From Strigops habroptila (lineage: Eukaryota > Chordata > Aves > Psittaciformes > Psittacidae): a stretch of DNA of 64,000 bases. Under the pieces are notes generated by a model. That model ran no database searches and was not told the DNA's origin. It saw nothing but the letters and a program-made list of their open reading frames with translations. This document shows, one piece after another, positions 37,117 through 49,540 of the stretch. Where the stretch lies: assembly GCF_004027225.2 (NCBI RefSeq), contig NC_044282.2, forward strand, positions 47,336,576-47,400,575, read 5' to 3'. Every line of letters begins with the position of its first letter. The stretch's first letter is position 1. Both the position numbers and the translations under genes were made by a program.

Positions 37117-37132
37117 GCAGCAGCAGCAGCAC
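37117..37132 (+). repeat. (CAG)n triplet repeat
   Basis: About five consecutive CAG/GCA units follow CCCGCTG. It is short and probably not unstable, and it lies outside any recognised coding region. Confidence 0.85.
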
Positions 37133-37720
37133 GGATACGAAGCAAAAGCACATGGTCGTGCCGAAAGCAACGTAATAGGAGATGTGAATCACCACAGCTG
37201 ATGCCACCGTGATGGATCGCACAGAGCTTAACGGCTGGAGATTTATGTCACTGGCAACTGAGGGAACATCACTAGTTATGTGATGCCCACAAATTCTTAT
37301 CTATTGTTTTATGTTTATTGTGGGGTTCTTTTTAATATGCCACATAATTCTGACATTTATGGATAGATGAAATAAAAATCTATTTATTTGATCAAGCAGC
37401 TTGCCAAGGTCATATATAAAACACATGCTTGGCCAGATTTAATCTGGAGGGGAGAAAGCACAGCCCTGCACTGCTCAGCCTCCCTGGCCCTTGTGGTTTC
37501 CATGAGGAGAAGCTGCCATGACAAAGTTTCCAGTCTTGCTCAGCCACAAATGTGGATTTTTTCATGGTGATCCTCCAAGGCTCAACATGCGCAGCTGATG
37601 CTGTGACATGGGACCCCACAGGGGCTGTTTGTCCCTTTCCTGAGCATGAGGACATGGGGAGGCTCAGTGAGCCACATCAGAAAGTGCGGCTTCAGCTTCA
37701 TTTTCGGTTCCCGTTACATG

Positions 37721-37734
37721 GTATCCATGGAAAC
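37721..37734. promoter_or_regulatory. RFX X-box-like motif
   Basis: GTATCCATGGAAAC has the X-box half-site spacing with a CCATGG core and a good GGAAAC right half. The left half (GTATCC rather than GTTGCC) is imperfect. This is motif-level evidence only. Confidence 0.25.
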
Positions 37735-38017
37735 GAGGACGACTTTCCTGTCTTTTTCTGGGGAAGGCACAGCATTCACTGCAATAGTCTCTTCTACTAA
37801 AATTTTGCAAAATAGCTCCACAGGGTGACTGTTTTTTATCCAAAAAGCCTTCAGAACAGTTGGTTGGAGGGAGCAAGCCCCTTTTAACCCTAAATGCAAT
37901 ATGGTATTCCTCAGCAGGGCTGAGGATCCTGCTTTCCAGGTGGATTTCATGTGAAAGGAGGGCAGCCAGCACCCCACACTGACACCAGACCTCTTCCCAA
38001 AATGCCCAGGGATGGAG

Positions 38018-38034
38018 GGAGGTGGTGGTGGTGA
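38018..38034 (+). repeat. (GGT)n triplet repeat
   Basis: A short GGTGGTGGTG run follows GGGAGG and precedes GAGGAGG. It is a low-complexity purine-biased patch in non-coding DNA. Confidence 0.8.
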
Positions 38035-39419
38035 GGAGGACAGGGATGCCATCAAGGCTGTGAGGCAAGGAGGTGCTAGGGGAAGGTAACTGGATGAAAT
38101 ACTCCCCTGGCTTCATGAGCAGGGTTGGTTTTGGGCAACTGGTGCTAAAGACATGATGTCTGGCAGATGTCATAAATACGAGATGCCGGGGGTCTGACAG
38201 GGAAATCCTGTTCTGCCTAGAGACAGAAATGTATGGATGTTTTGAAGTCTTAAAGGGAAAAAATGTTTTTCCAAAATCTCACTAAATTTGGGAAAATGCA
38301 AATAATTTCAGTAGTTATACCACTTATCAGAATTATTCTTTTTTAATTCTTTAAGGGTAATTAATGTTTTATGCGGTTAGCACAGCAAAGGACCTGATGG
38401 ATACATTTACAAATCAGAGTACCAATTTTCACTTCCAAACAATGAGAGGGGGCATCACTACACACTGAAGTACTTACACATGTGTCGGTCACTAATGTAT
38501 TTCTGGCTTGAGGAAAAATAAAATGCTGAAAATTAAAAGCAGCCATTTAGCTGTCTTTTAAGAAAGAAAGAAGGCTGTATCCTGCAGCTCAGCAATGGGA
38601 CATCAACAGTAGCTTAACAGAATAGAGCAAAGGCTTGGAAAATGAACATTTGTTCTCTCTCTTCATAGTTTCTGCAAGGCAGCTCTGCACACAACGCTGC
38701 AGTCAAGACCAGCGTTAAATGAGGCCCATGGTACTGAAGCCTAGAGTCTGTAAGCATTTTAATTGCTTAATACCATTCATTTTTGAAATAAAAGGCCTTC
38801 ACTTGAAATACTCCAGTTATAGAAAGCATTTTGAAGAGCCGAGAATAACAGAAGTAATGTCTTGTTAAACATCTCTCCAACCTTGCTTCACTCTGAGCAA
38901 AATTAATTTACAAGAATGTTTCTTCTATGTTTCTTCTCCAAGTATCCAGCTTCCCATATCAGAAAAAATATGAATTAAACAGGGTTGGTTTTTTTTTTCC
39001 TTCCAAGTGCTGCATTTCCCCCCAAGTCTCCTGTCTCTCAATTTGCTCCTGACCCTCCCACATTTGGGTCTCTGCACTGGATTCTCCTGGCAGTCGAGGG
39101 AATGGGGTCTTGTAGCCAGAGGCACCGTAGCCCAGATTTTCAAAGCCATCAGTCACTTTGCTCCCATGAATAACAAAAGGGATTTATGCACCCAAGCAGC
39201 TTGGATGAGGTTTGGCCCCATCATCATTCTGTGCCTGGGTACCGTTACTGAACGAAGAAGAAGGACTTGCTTTGGCTCCTTCGCTTTCCTAATGATTTGT
39301 TGTTCCAGTTTCCTATGGAAATCTGCCACTCTACCTGCAGGTCCCCCTGGTACAGCCACCAGACCTGGTGGTTGCCTTCTCCAGCATTTGGCATTTGGGA
39401 GGTGCTACCAAAGCCAGCT

Positions 39420-39458
39420 GGGGTCTGGTGGGCAATGGGGATACAGGGCAGACAGGGG
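39420..39458 (+). repeat. Five-run G-quadruplex motif
   Basis: G runs lie at 39420-39423, 39430-39432, 39437-39440, 39446-39448 and 39455-39458, with loops of 6, 4, 5 and 6 bases. This satisfies the G3+N1-7 rule with one spare run. It falls inside the longest chance open frame of the window. Confidence 0.75.
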
Positions 39459-42400
39459 ATGTTTCTGGGCATTTGGTGGCTTTAAGGGCTGGGGCTTTAT
39501 GGCCCCAACCTTACCCCATGGTGGCATGAGCCCCACAAGAATAGATGCGGATGGAGACGCCAGCAGGCTCCATGGCTCCAAGGCAGGATGCAACCTGCTG
39601 GTTCTGCCTGAGCCTCTGCCACCCCTTTTGCAGCAGTCACTGCAAATGGTTTATGCTGCAATCCCTCCCTCTGTTTTTCTGTGAAGCATCATGTCCATTA
39701 GCCATGCAAAATTAAGATGCTTAAAAAGAGATCATGTGCTTGGGCTCCTGTGAAACCACCTCTGAGGGAAAGTTTCTAGGTGCGACTTTCCTCTCTGAGG
39801 CACTGCTTAATTAAACTTTAACTCCACTGCCCCTAAACCGTACTCTCTGAAAACAAAAGCCAGGCTGCCTGGCTGCAAGCTCCCCTGCTACACACAAGCT
39901 TGCTTTGCAAATGCAGCCACAAGTGTGCCTGGCTCCTGGCTCCAGCAGCACTGCTGGGGCTCCCCCAGCACTCACTGGGATCTTGGCTCCTCCTGGCCCC
40001 TCAGTCTCAGGTGGGGAGGGATATGGGGCAAGAGATTCACCATTCCTGATACTCTTTGTTGGCAGGGCCATCCTGGTACGTGACTTTACACCACAAACCC
40101 AGATGTAAAGTTTTGCCCTACCCTGAAGAAGGTTATTTTCTGTGGGTTTTTTCCGTAGACCTGGTGGCTCATAACAACAAAGCAGAGCAAGGAGTGCGAG
40201 ACAACACCAAAACTGCTGAAATCCCTGCTTCTCTCCAAAGCAGGAGCAGGACCATCTTCTGCACAAAACCCTTTTCGTTGCATCTGAAGTGGGATTCGGC
40301 AGCCAGACAGCAGTACAAAGAGGCTAGACTTGATGTTTGTTTGATGGCTGCACAGAGCCCATGGAAACGTGCCTGAGGAATATTTTTTTACCCTGTTCAA
40401 AGCTTTACCTGCTGGTGAGTCACAGGAGGGCTGGCTGAAGGAGCGTATCATGCATAATTATTTGGAAAAGCAATCCAGCAGGCTAACTCCTGTCACAAAA
40501 CGTGTGATTCATAAGATACAGCAGTACAGAATGTAACAGAAATGCTTTAGAGGATTCCTTGCCTCATTTAATTCTCCAATTGTGGTCTTAATCAACAGGC
40601 AAGGAGGACATGGGTCTCAATGGGTGCTTCCCAAGCTCAATTCCCAGTGCTTTCCAAGCACCAGAGGAGCTGTGGTGCAGTGGCTGGGAGAGAGCAGACA
40701 CTTCCATCCTTTCCCCTCGACGGTCCCTGGAGCAGGAGCACCAGAAGGTGTGAAGCAACATCCACAGAGCTTTGGGATCAGAGGTGTTCTGTCTCCCTCG
40801 ATAACCAAGAATGTAAATGCAGAACAGCTTTTGCCTTCTGCTTTCCTCTTTCCCGAGGAGCTGCAGGAAGGCAACATGTAAATGGAAGATGTGCAAATTC
40901 AAGCATGTTTCTCTGTGCCCAGGGCACATCTACAGCACAAAGCAAATGCTCACTTGGTTTTCTCCAGTTAGGAAACTTGTCCCTGCCAGGGCAGCACAGC
41001 AGGACAGCATCCCTCAGCAAACCCTCCTTGGCCAGATGCTTGCTGCTGGTGCTCTAATAAGTGCTAATTCCATAGGAAATAAATGGCATTTTGATTCTGA
41101 CTGGCAGTAGAGAAATAAAGGCAGGCAACAACACATCAAAATAAAAATGAAATCAAATGTTAGCCTCTCAGATGTCTTTAGGTGGTCACATCAGGTTGCC
41201 TCAGCCATTCTCTGACACTTTTTCTCCACACACAGGGATCCAGCTGTCTTACGGTACAGCAGCTTTTGTGTTGTGGGTCCTCACATGTTACCTTCCCCAG
41301 CGAGAATGTGGTCAGAGTAATAACAGACCTGGTGTGAATTCCCCTATTCCTCTCTCCTCTGATTTATACATCTTACCAAGGCTCCCCCATCCTGAGATGA
41401 GAGGTGCCTTTCCCTCCCCTCCACCTGGGGAAAGTCTCTGTCTGAAAGTGAAGCACAGGACTGGTGGCAGACTGAAAATCAAGGAGGAAGCAGAAAGGAA
41501 AGCGGAGGTTGTGGCTTAGGTGCAGCACAGGCTGGGAAGGTGATGGCCCAGGGCACTGTGAAGCTTGATGCAGTTTATGATGATTTTGCATCTCAGGGGC
41601 TTTGCTGATGTAGTGACAGTTAAGATGCAAGTAAAAAGAGTTGCCTCTAGGACAAATCAATTTGCTGATAAGAAAGCCCATTTTTATAAGATGCTGGGTA
41701 CCCTAAATCTCCTGGGAAGAGATCAGGTCAACAGAACAGTGGGCTCTCTGCCCATCTCTCATGGTTTGTTTTTAAGAGTGCTTCTCTTCTGAATGTGGAG
41801 GTGGGAAGGGCTGGGAGTCACCATTTGCCTCTCAGTGGGATATCACCAGCTTCATGTTGAAAAAGAAGGAAAGAAAGCAAGAATCCACTTGTCACAAATG
41901 TTGGTTGCTGGTGGGTTGCAGTGGAGGATGGATGTGGAAGGACAGGGATGTGCAGAAGAAGGTTTTGACAGCATTTGATGTGGAGTGGATGGGGAGCCCA
42001 CACAACACCATCATTTCTCCCAGATCCCATCGCTGAAATGGGAGGGAGGGTTTTTCCTAAGCCTCCCAGAGCATTCCAATTCCAGCACACAAGCTCCACG
42101 TTACCTGCTGTGGTGCAACATGTGGCTGAAGTGCTGCCGGACACCCCACATGTGTCTCACTGGTGAGCAAACCCTCGGAGGCTTGCGATCCCCTCTGAGC
42201 CTGGGGGCCTCTCCCTTGCAAGCAGCCCCATGGCATGGGGAGGATTCCTGTACAAGACAGTCCTGCTCCTGATGGGTCCTGCAGCCCAGCACATCCCCAG
42301 CAAGTAAAGCATTAATGGGCTTGGCTTCCTTCACCACCTGTCAGAATTTCCATTGCTCATTAAGGCAGGTTCTTTAACCATATATTTCTTTCATTCAACG

Positions 42401-45400
42401 CTTTCCTGAACAGCTTCAAGAGGCCCTTTGGCAGGTTGGTGCTGCTCTACATTCGTTGGGAAGTGGCTCAGTCTACCTTGTCGGTGTCCTTCTTCAGCCC
42501 AGCATCCCTGGGATTAGGTCAAAGCTCCTGCCCACATGCAGCAGCAGGGATGCTTGCCAGCTAGCTTTGCTCTGGGCGTTTCGGGGTGCCCATGGCCCAG
42601 CCTGCCAGCCTGCTGGGTGCTCGACAGCATTGGTTATGTTGAGTTGTGTTCAGCCTCTGAGGGCCTCCAAAACTCAGGTTGCCCAACAGCATCTCTAGCC
42701 AAATTAAAGGGCAACTCAACCTGCCACCGGCCTCTAACTACCAATCAGCAAGGCCTGTTGGGACAAAAGGCTGAGAAGCTGTAGCCTAAAGCTGCTTAAG
42801 AGAAATTAGGGTGTCTCTGGTTACTTATTGTAATAATAATAGTAGAAGGGCAGGAGTGGGTCTTGCAGCAGCAGCGCAAGATTTGCCAGTGCTTGTCTGT
42901 CAAAGCCAAACTGGCTGGTAGCAGCATACTGTACCCAGTAAAATGCCAAATCTTAGGGGTCCCCTGAGCCCTGGGGAACAAAATGAAATCCCTTCTAGTG
43001 CAGAACAACGCCCAGACCTGATGAGCAGCTTTGAATGAGGAGAAACCTCCAAGCGAGCCTGGCTATGAGCTCAGCTGGATGCACGGCCGCAGGACTGGGG
43101 GCTGCCAGAGCTGACAGCATGGCTGCTGCTGGCTTGCCAGGCTGCAGTTCTACAGAGTGACAGCCATGAGTCTTCCTCACAGGAATAGGAGGTAAGGGAA
43201 TTATCTAAGGCAGAGCACTGAGTGGTGATTTTCCTTGGGGTCTCAGGGCATGAAAATTACTTCCTATCCACATCACATACATCTTTGCAGCCCTTGGTAC
43301 GCAAAAGGAAGCAGGAATCACGTTCTCCTCTGATGAAGGGTTCAAGGACAACCTCCAGCTGGGCTCCTGCCAGTGCTTCCCAGCAAACTATGACCCATAG
43401 TTTCAGGGGCACAGAAGTTTTGATTGATAGAAAACACAACAGGTCAGTTGTCCAGGCAGTTCAAGCTGCCATGCTGTAAAATTCACTGGCAACAGAAGCT
43501 GTGTCAAGTCTGCACACTATGGCCAGCCTCAGGATCACGCAGAGGAAGAGAGGAGCAGAGCAATCTCTGGGTGCTTCCTTCAGGAATGAGCAGAGAAATA
43601 AACAGACAAGAGCTGCTAACTGGTGCTGCGACAAAGCTGTGAAATAAAAGGTCTGCGAACCAGAAAGAGAGACTGTTGGAGAAAGAGTTTATTGCAAGTG
43701 GCTAAGAAGCTCTTGTAGATAACAGAGGGTTCAAATGATAACCTGCCTCCAACCAGCTAGGTCTGGAGCTATTCTTCTAATATGCATTAGTGTTTCTTAC
43801 CCCACATATGTATCAAATCACCATTGAGCACATCAGGAGTAGAAAGCAAATAGTAATAAATCATTGTGCTGAGCCTGTAATTGATGCCTTAGCAAGGTAA
43901 TTCATCAGTGGATCCCCTCCTCCAGCACAAGGTCAGCAATGCCTAGATGCCAGGTCTGCAAATTCCCGATTAACCCCCAGGAGTTACAGACTGTGCCTAA
44001 GTATTATTTGCTCTCCTTAGTTAATGAGGTTATAATTAGAAACTGAAAATCCTACCATTGGTTAAACAAGCCAGTGCTGGTTTGCAGCTCCCAACAAGTG
44101 ATGGGGCTGTTTTATTTGGAGGGTTATACTCTGAGTTGTTCAGCCAGAAGCAATGCACTGAGCTTGTGTCCATCAGAGTGAAGCCCAGCACTGATGCTGG
44201 AGGGCAAGGCATCTTTTTTTTTGTTGCTTCTTCTTATACATTTCGGTTTATGTTTCTCTTGCTACAGGGGCATGTGCTGCCATTTCGACGACAGGCATCC
44301 CACTGCCCATGCACCAGGCTGTCTGAAACCCCTACCTGCATTCCATGTATCGTCCTCAGTCTCTCTTCTTCATAATTTTTGCTACCATGAGCTTTTTTTT
44401 ACCTTTCCCTTCCTTCATTCAAGGAGTTTTCTCTCCTTGGACCTTGAAGGCAACTAGACTTTTTTTGTAAAACCTGTAAAATCGATAGAGATCCTTTCCC
44501 ATCAAAGAGAACCACGTGCCAGAGGGGCTCCCGTCATGGAAATCCTGGGCTCAGCCTTCCCATGGGACCCCACATGGCTGCCTGGGGGCTAATGACTGAC
44601 CTGCACTGCTCAGGCTTGTCTTTAACTCTTACTCTGCACAACTTACGTAGCTGGGCATGGGAGTGGAGTGTGCAGAAGAGGGCAGGGCCCTACTGCTCCC
44701 AAAAAGTCTCCAACCGAGCTATGCTGGCTCATGCTGCTTGTGAGTCATCTGGGAACCACTGATGTGCAGTGAATGGTGCAACATGCGCCTTTCCCAAGCA
44801 CTAATCGTGGGGTCACTGCTGACTCAGAGGCAGTGTTTAAGGACGGGGAGTCACAGCCTGCCAGCTCCTGCCCTTGAGATGGAGAGGGTGGTGACACACA
44901 AACAGGGGAGTCGTAGAGATAGCACCTGCACTGATGTCAAAGGGTTACGTCAGTGATGTTTGAGGGAGAGTTGTCTGGGTGACACAAACAAAAGCACCCT
45001 CCCTGTCAGATAAGGCAGGCCTGAGTTTAGATCACAGAGATGCCGCTCTGCTTTATTGAACTGGTCAAACAATTAACTTCATTCTTCATTTTCCAGACCA
45101 CACACATCCCATAAGAGTTTCAGTATTGCTGAAGAGCTAATGCTGTATCTGAAGCTTAAATATAGCTTCCTGGTAGCTGATAAGAAAATAGAGGAAATAA
45201 AGACATTTAAAAGGCGTGTCTAAGTGAAGACATTTTTAGAGACTTAAAACCAGAGCTGACCAAAAACAGTCTGCAAGAAAAATGGGGAACTCCAGGGTTG
45301 AACCTTGAGTGTCTGATCCTGGACTGAGGAGGCTATGGAGGAAAACAAGTGTTTTGCTCTGTAAAAAGGGTAGACCAGAGCAAATCCCAATCTACTGCCC

Positions 45401-46230
45401 TCAGCCTTGTGCCTGTGCTATGAGCACCCCTTTGGTTCACCAAGCATCAGCTGAGAGTCCCGAGCAGGATCTAGTACCTGGCACTGCCAATGTTCTGTGT
45501 TCAGTGGGATGCTCCCCATCCCTGGTGTTATTTCCTAAATCTCCAGCAGCAGGGTGGTGTGAGGAGAGCCATACCTTAGTGTCCTTGGAGCTGCTACCCT
45601 AGAGCTCCCAGGGAAAAAGCCTGCACACCCAGAGCACTCTGGCCTTGGGTCTCTGTGGGAGCAGGTCCTTATGGCTGGACCCAGTTTTGCACAGTTTTAA
45701 CCCAGATGCAGTGTTCCCAGAGCCAGCTCCTCCACTTCCCTGGGTGGCAGTGCCGCTCCTAGGCACCCAGCTCTGGTCACGTCAGGTCGTTCCTCCCCTG
45801 CACATTTCCGGCCAGCCGGGACTTCAGGTAAGAATTCTTCCAGCTGCATTATTCTGCAGTGGCACCAAGTAGCCACTTCATGCCGAACGTGCAAGCTCCT
45901 GCCTGCACTCCTAACAGTTACCCAGCAGCTTAGTTGGTCACTTGAGGACAAGGAATAGTTTTAATGATGTTGCCTTTGTTTCTTAAAATGCATTTGTTGC
46001 TCTGCAGGGTTTTTTGCCACACAGCTGCCATCAGCAGGAGTTTGCTGTGGGTTTCCCAATGTGCTTTTCTCAGCCAGCCTCTTTCCCTGATAGCATTTCA
46101 GTTGCTGTTGAAGGTGAGAGACACACGGGCACGCATGAGGGGCATGTGTGAAGCAGCCAGAGGGGTGCTCATTTTCCCCATTCCCCCAAAGCAGTGCTAC
46201 CCTCTGTGTTTACAGGGAGAAGATGATGGT

Positions 46231-46339
46231 GGTTCTGGGCAACCTGATCTAGTTCAAGATGTCCTGCTCACAGCAGGGGGGTTGGACTAGATGACCTTTG
46301 AAGGTTCCTTCCAACCCAAACCATTCTATGATTCTATGA
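46231..46339 (+). mobile_element. Short CR1 LINE 3' end with tail, plus strand
   Basis: This copy preserves only the last roughly 109 bases of CR1: GGGCAACCTGATCTAG, then a GATGTCC block, GGTTGGACTAGATGACC, CCTTCCAACCCAAACC and the tail ATTCTATGATTCTATGA. The match to the sense-strand CR1 3' UTR is close and uninterrupted. It shows severe 5' truncation, the usual outcome of incomplete target-primed reverse transcription. Confidence 0.95.
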
Positions 46340-48214
46340 GAAAGGACTCGGGTTTTCAATGTATTTAGGGTGTACGATTTGGGTTCAAGGCTGAAGCAGG
46401 TTACCAAATGCCTACATCTAGAGTGCTGTTATGGTTGGCTTTTGTTTTGGTTGCTGGAAAGCTTGGGGGTTTCCACAGCATCTCCACCAGATCCAAGCGG
46501 AAACTGGAAAAATCTTGTCCTGGTAGTAGGTAAGCACCAGTGTGGCAGGGATAGTGTGGACTTGAGTGATGTGCCATATGGGCCTTCCCATGGATTTTTG
46601 GTGTTGGATTTGAGGGTCTGGTCTGGCTCTGTCTGCTTTCAGTGGGCATGGAGAGTGTTTAAGCAAATCAGGAATTGTATTTCATGCTGCACGATGCTGA
46701 GAAGAAAATCTCTCAAGATGACTTACCCATCTCAGATCTTTCCAATGGGATCTGCAGAGGCAAGAAACCCAGAAGGTTTTCCTACTTCTGCCAGGGGCTT
46801 TGACTGGATCAGAGTGCTTTGTTCCTTCTGGCAAGGAGGAGGCACCAACTCCGATACAGCTTTGCAGAGATGCTTGAGCTCTAGAAAAGTGTTATTTTGC
46901 CTCTGTTTTGACTTTTTGTTGTATTCACTTGCAAGACACTTGTAATTATTTTGCTTTGTTTGTTTTGTTTTCAAAGAAACACCACTTCATCCTAAATTTA
47001 GTACTCTGTGTTTGTGAGCAATCTGCAGTTAGCAAACAGTGTCTCTCTGCATGTGATGGCAGTGGAAAAAAGGGACCATGTTAGTATGGTGGGTGATGGA
47101 TTTTTCTTGCAAATGAGCAACATGGAGGAAAATGCAGTTAAGCCTGTGGACTCCTGCCTGCTCCGTTCCTGAGGCAAACATGGATATTGATGATAGGGCT
47201 ATTGATAGAAGTTGTCTCTGAACTGCTTCACAGATTTCAGCAATGTGCTCCCCAGCTTGCTCCTTCCACCCAGCCCCTACAATGGCCCATGCGCATCCCA
47301 TAGCCTGCACCCTTCTCCCAGCTGCTCAGGTGTTTTCAGACTTTGCTTGCTGCTACAATGATATTTAAGTCAGAAAATGAAAGCACTGCATATCAACAGC
47401 ATCCTTTCAAAGTGTGTTCAACCTCCTGTTAATCTAATTGCTGCAAAACCCATGATCCCTGCTTAACTGCATTTTTAAATTGATCTACATCAGTGTCCAG
47501 TTTTCTCCGCTGCCCTACCTGCTACAGGATGGATGCACCTCGGTCTCTCCCTCTTCCCTTCCCTCTGCCCTTTCCTGAGGGTGTGCCTGGCAGCGTATCC
47601 GAGTTTATTATGAAAGAGAGCAGTTACTCTCCAACACACTAGCTTGGGAAGGGCTGGAATTTGCATTTTAGTGCGGAGGAAGGAGATTTGCTGCCATCTG
47701 CACCTGGTGAGAGAAAGAGCTCCACAGCTGGAGGCAGCTGCCAAACTTCTGCCAAGCACCCTGCCTGTGAAACGAAGCAGACTGCTCTGTTCCGCACTGG
47801 ACACAAGCGTTAAGTCTACAAATACATTATCAGTCAAAGTGATTTTAATAACAGAATATATTTGGATTGCATACAGCTGGAGCTAGGCATGACAGAAAAT
47901 GGCCATACACATGCAGAAAGAGGGTGGGGTTTTTTAAGCAGTTTAAGCAGTGAGATCCACTGGGTTATTATCCTGGTACTCATGTGAGTGAGTACTAAAC
48001 AGAATTCAGATCTTCTACACACATGCACTGAGGAGCAGAATGAGACTTTGGGAAATTTTACATCAGCTACAACCAATGCGTTATCAACCCAATCACATGG
48101 GCTACTAAAAAAAAAAGGAAAATAAGTGAAACAAAATTGTAATGCTATTTCCTTATTGCATGGGCAAACACCCTATTTTAGACCCAGAACTTCCTGAGAG
48201 CAAAGTCCAGGACT

Positions 48215-48236
48215 GGGAGGGATAGGGTAGATTGGG
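48215..48236 (+). repeat. G-quadruplex motif
   Basis: Four GGG runs begin at 48215, 48219, 48225 and 48234, with loops of 1, 3 and 6 bases. This matches the canonical G4 pattern on the plus strand. Confidence 0.75.
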
Positions 48237-49510
48237 ATAGGTGCAGTAGATGGTGACATTGTGGGTTAATGATGTCATCATACTAACTCACGTCATCCAT
48301 CAAGGTAGTTAAATATACATAGGATTGTTTTTTCTAATGATGAATACTTTTGGACTGCAGCCGATGGCTCCTACAGATGGGGGCTGTGCAGGGGCTGCAG
48401 GTGAGCACTGGGGTCAGCTGCTGGAGTTGCCCATGGGGCTCTGCCATAACCAAGCCCCAGCAGCTCCATGAGCCCCCTGAGTGGTACCTTGTGGGGTACC
48501 ACTGCTTTTCTTTGTGAAGGGGAGGGGGGTCCCAGGTGAATTCAGGGGTGCACATGGTGCTGCATCCTGCCTCAGCTCTGCAAAAGCCTCCATCCTTGCC
48601 ACTGCCCTGCGCCAAGGGGTCTCTGGCTTGGGGGCAGAGTTCACGTCTCAAGGACAAGGTAGGTGGTCCCTTCCAGGCTGCCTCCAAGAGACATCAGTGT
48701 GTGGTCACTTGCCTGCCATTATGTGGGCTGGGGCCCTGGTCCTGGTTAATGTACCAGCACAGAGACATTTCTAAGGACTCAGGGCAAAAGCTGGTACTGT
48801 TATTTTAGGATAACCATCTGCATAGTTCACTCAATCAAGGAGCTATGAGCAAACCAGCCTTACGCCACCTGCCTGCAGGGACAGTCCTGCTTTCACTGGA
48901 GAGTGACGGAGCTTGATGCCTGGGTTGCTTGCCCTGTGGGTTACTGAATCAGTTGCACTTAATTCCCTTCCCTCCTTATTTGTTTTTTGTGAGTCACTCC
49001 GTAAATAACTATCCAAGCAAAATGCTCCATTGGGAAGGTTTCACTGTGGGACCTTTGCTTGTATTACGTGCCAGCGTACCTCCAGGGAGAAGCCTGGCAT
49101 CACCAGCTGCAGATCAGTCTGCAGGTAGTCTCTGAATACCTCCAGCAGTGTAATTATTTGGTTCCTTGGACAAATACAAATTGAAAATAATCAGCATTTT
49201 AAATAAGCAATATAATAGCATGTGGCATTGCTCAGACTTGTTTTTTCTGATCCAGTTTTGTCCAGCAACAACTGAGATCTTGAGGGCTCTGTTACGCTGT
49301 TCCCAGTCGCACCTTCACTTCCATGTTTTGCTTTTTGGGAGGCTGCATTGCAGCCACGTGGCTCTGCTTCATGAGCTTTACGTGCTCCTGCTCATCTCAG
49401 GCTGCTGTAGGTCAGAAAGAAGCTCACCAGCATCCATGACATCAGCATAAAAGCGATAAGAAAGCCACATCCAGCATAGCAGGGTCATCCATTGCCTTGT
49501 TATTCGTGGA

Positions 49511-49540
49511 CTTGCATAAGCTTGCATATGGGCTTGCATA
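49511..49540 (+). repeat. Three spaced CTTGCATA units
   Basis: CTTGCATA occurs at 49511-49518, 49521-49528 and 49533-49540, so starts are 10 and 12 bases apart, close to one DNA turn. The reverse complement TATGCAAG resembles octamer/POU sites. It may be a small homotypic binding cluster or simply a slipped repeat. Confidence 0.55.

Larger units (their letters stand above)
36001..46230. other. Unique non-coding stretch, no gene recognised
   Basis: Ten kilobases, somewhat richer in GC than the left half, with many overlapping open frames in both directions. The longest is 225 codons (39007-39684, plus). It has no recognisable domain, and similar-length frames overlap in this region on both strands. 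Short items are a GT patch near 36611-36621, (CAG)n at 37117, (GGT)n at 38018, an X-box-like site at 37721, and a G4 motif at 39420. No transposon is recognised. Confidence 0.55.

Noticed and set aside
39007..39684. Longest open frame, 225 codons, plus strand
   Set aside because: No recognisable domain, Leu/Gly/Pro-rich translation of GC-rich DNA, and overlapping frames on both strands. Length is plausible by chance in 64 kb.
43660..43740. Sequence faintly resembling an LTR end (GGAGAAAGAGTTTATTGC)
   Set aside because: No paired copy, no recognisable LTR ends or target duplication found by eye.
46370..46945. 191-codon plus-strand open frame after the CR1 tail
   Set aside because: No domain or splice context recognised. 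Treated as chance.
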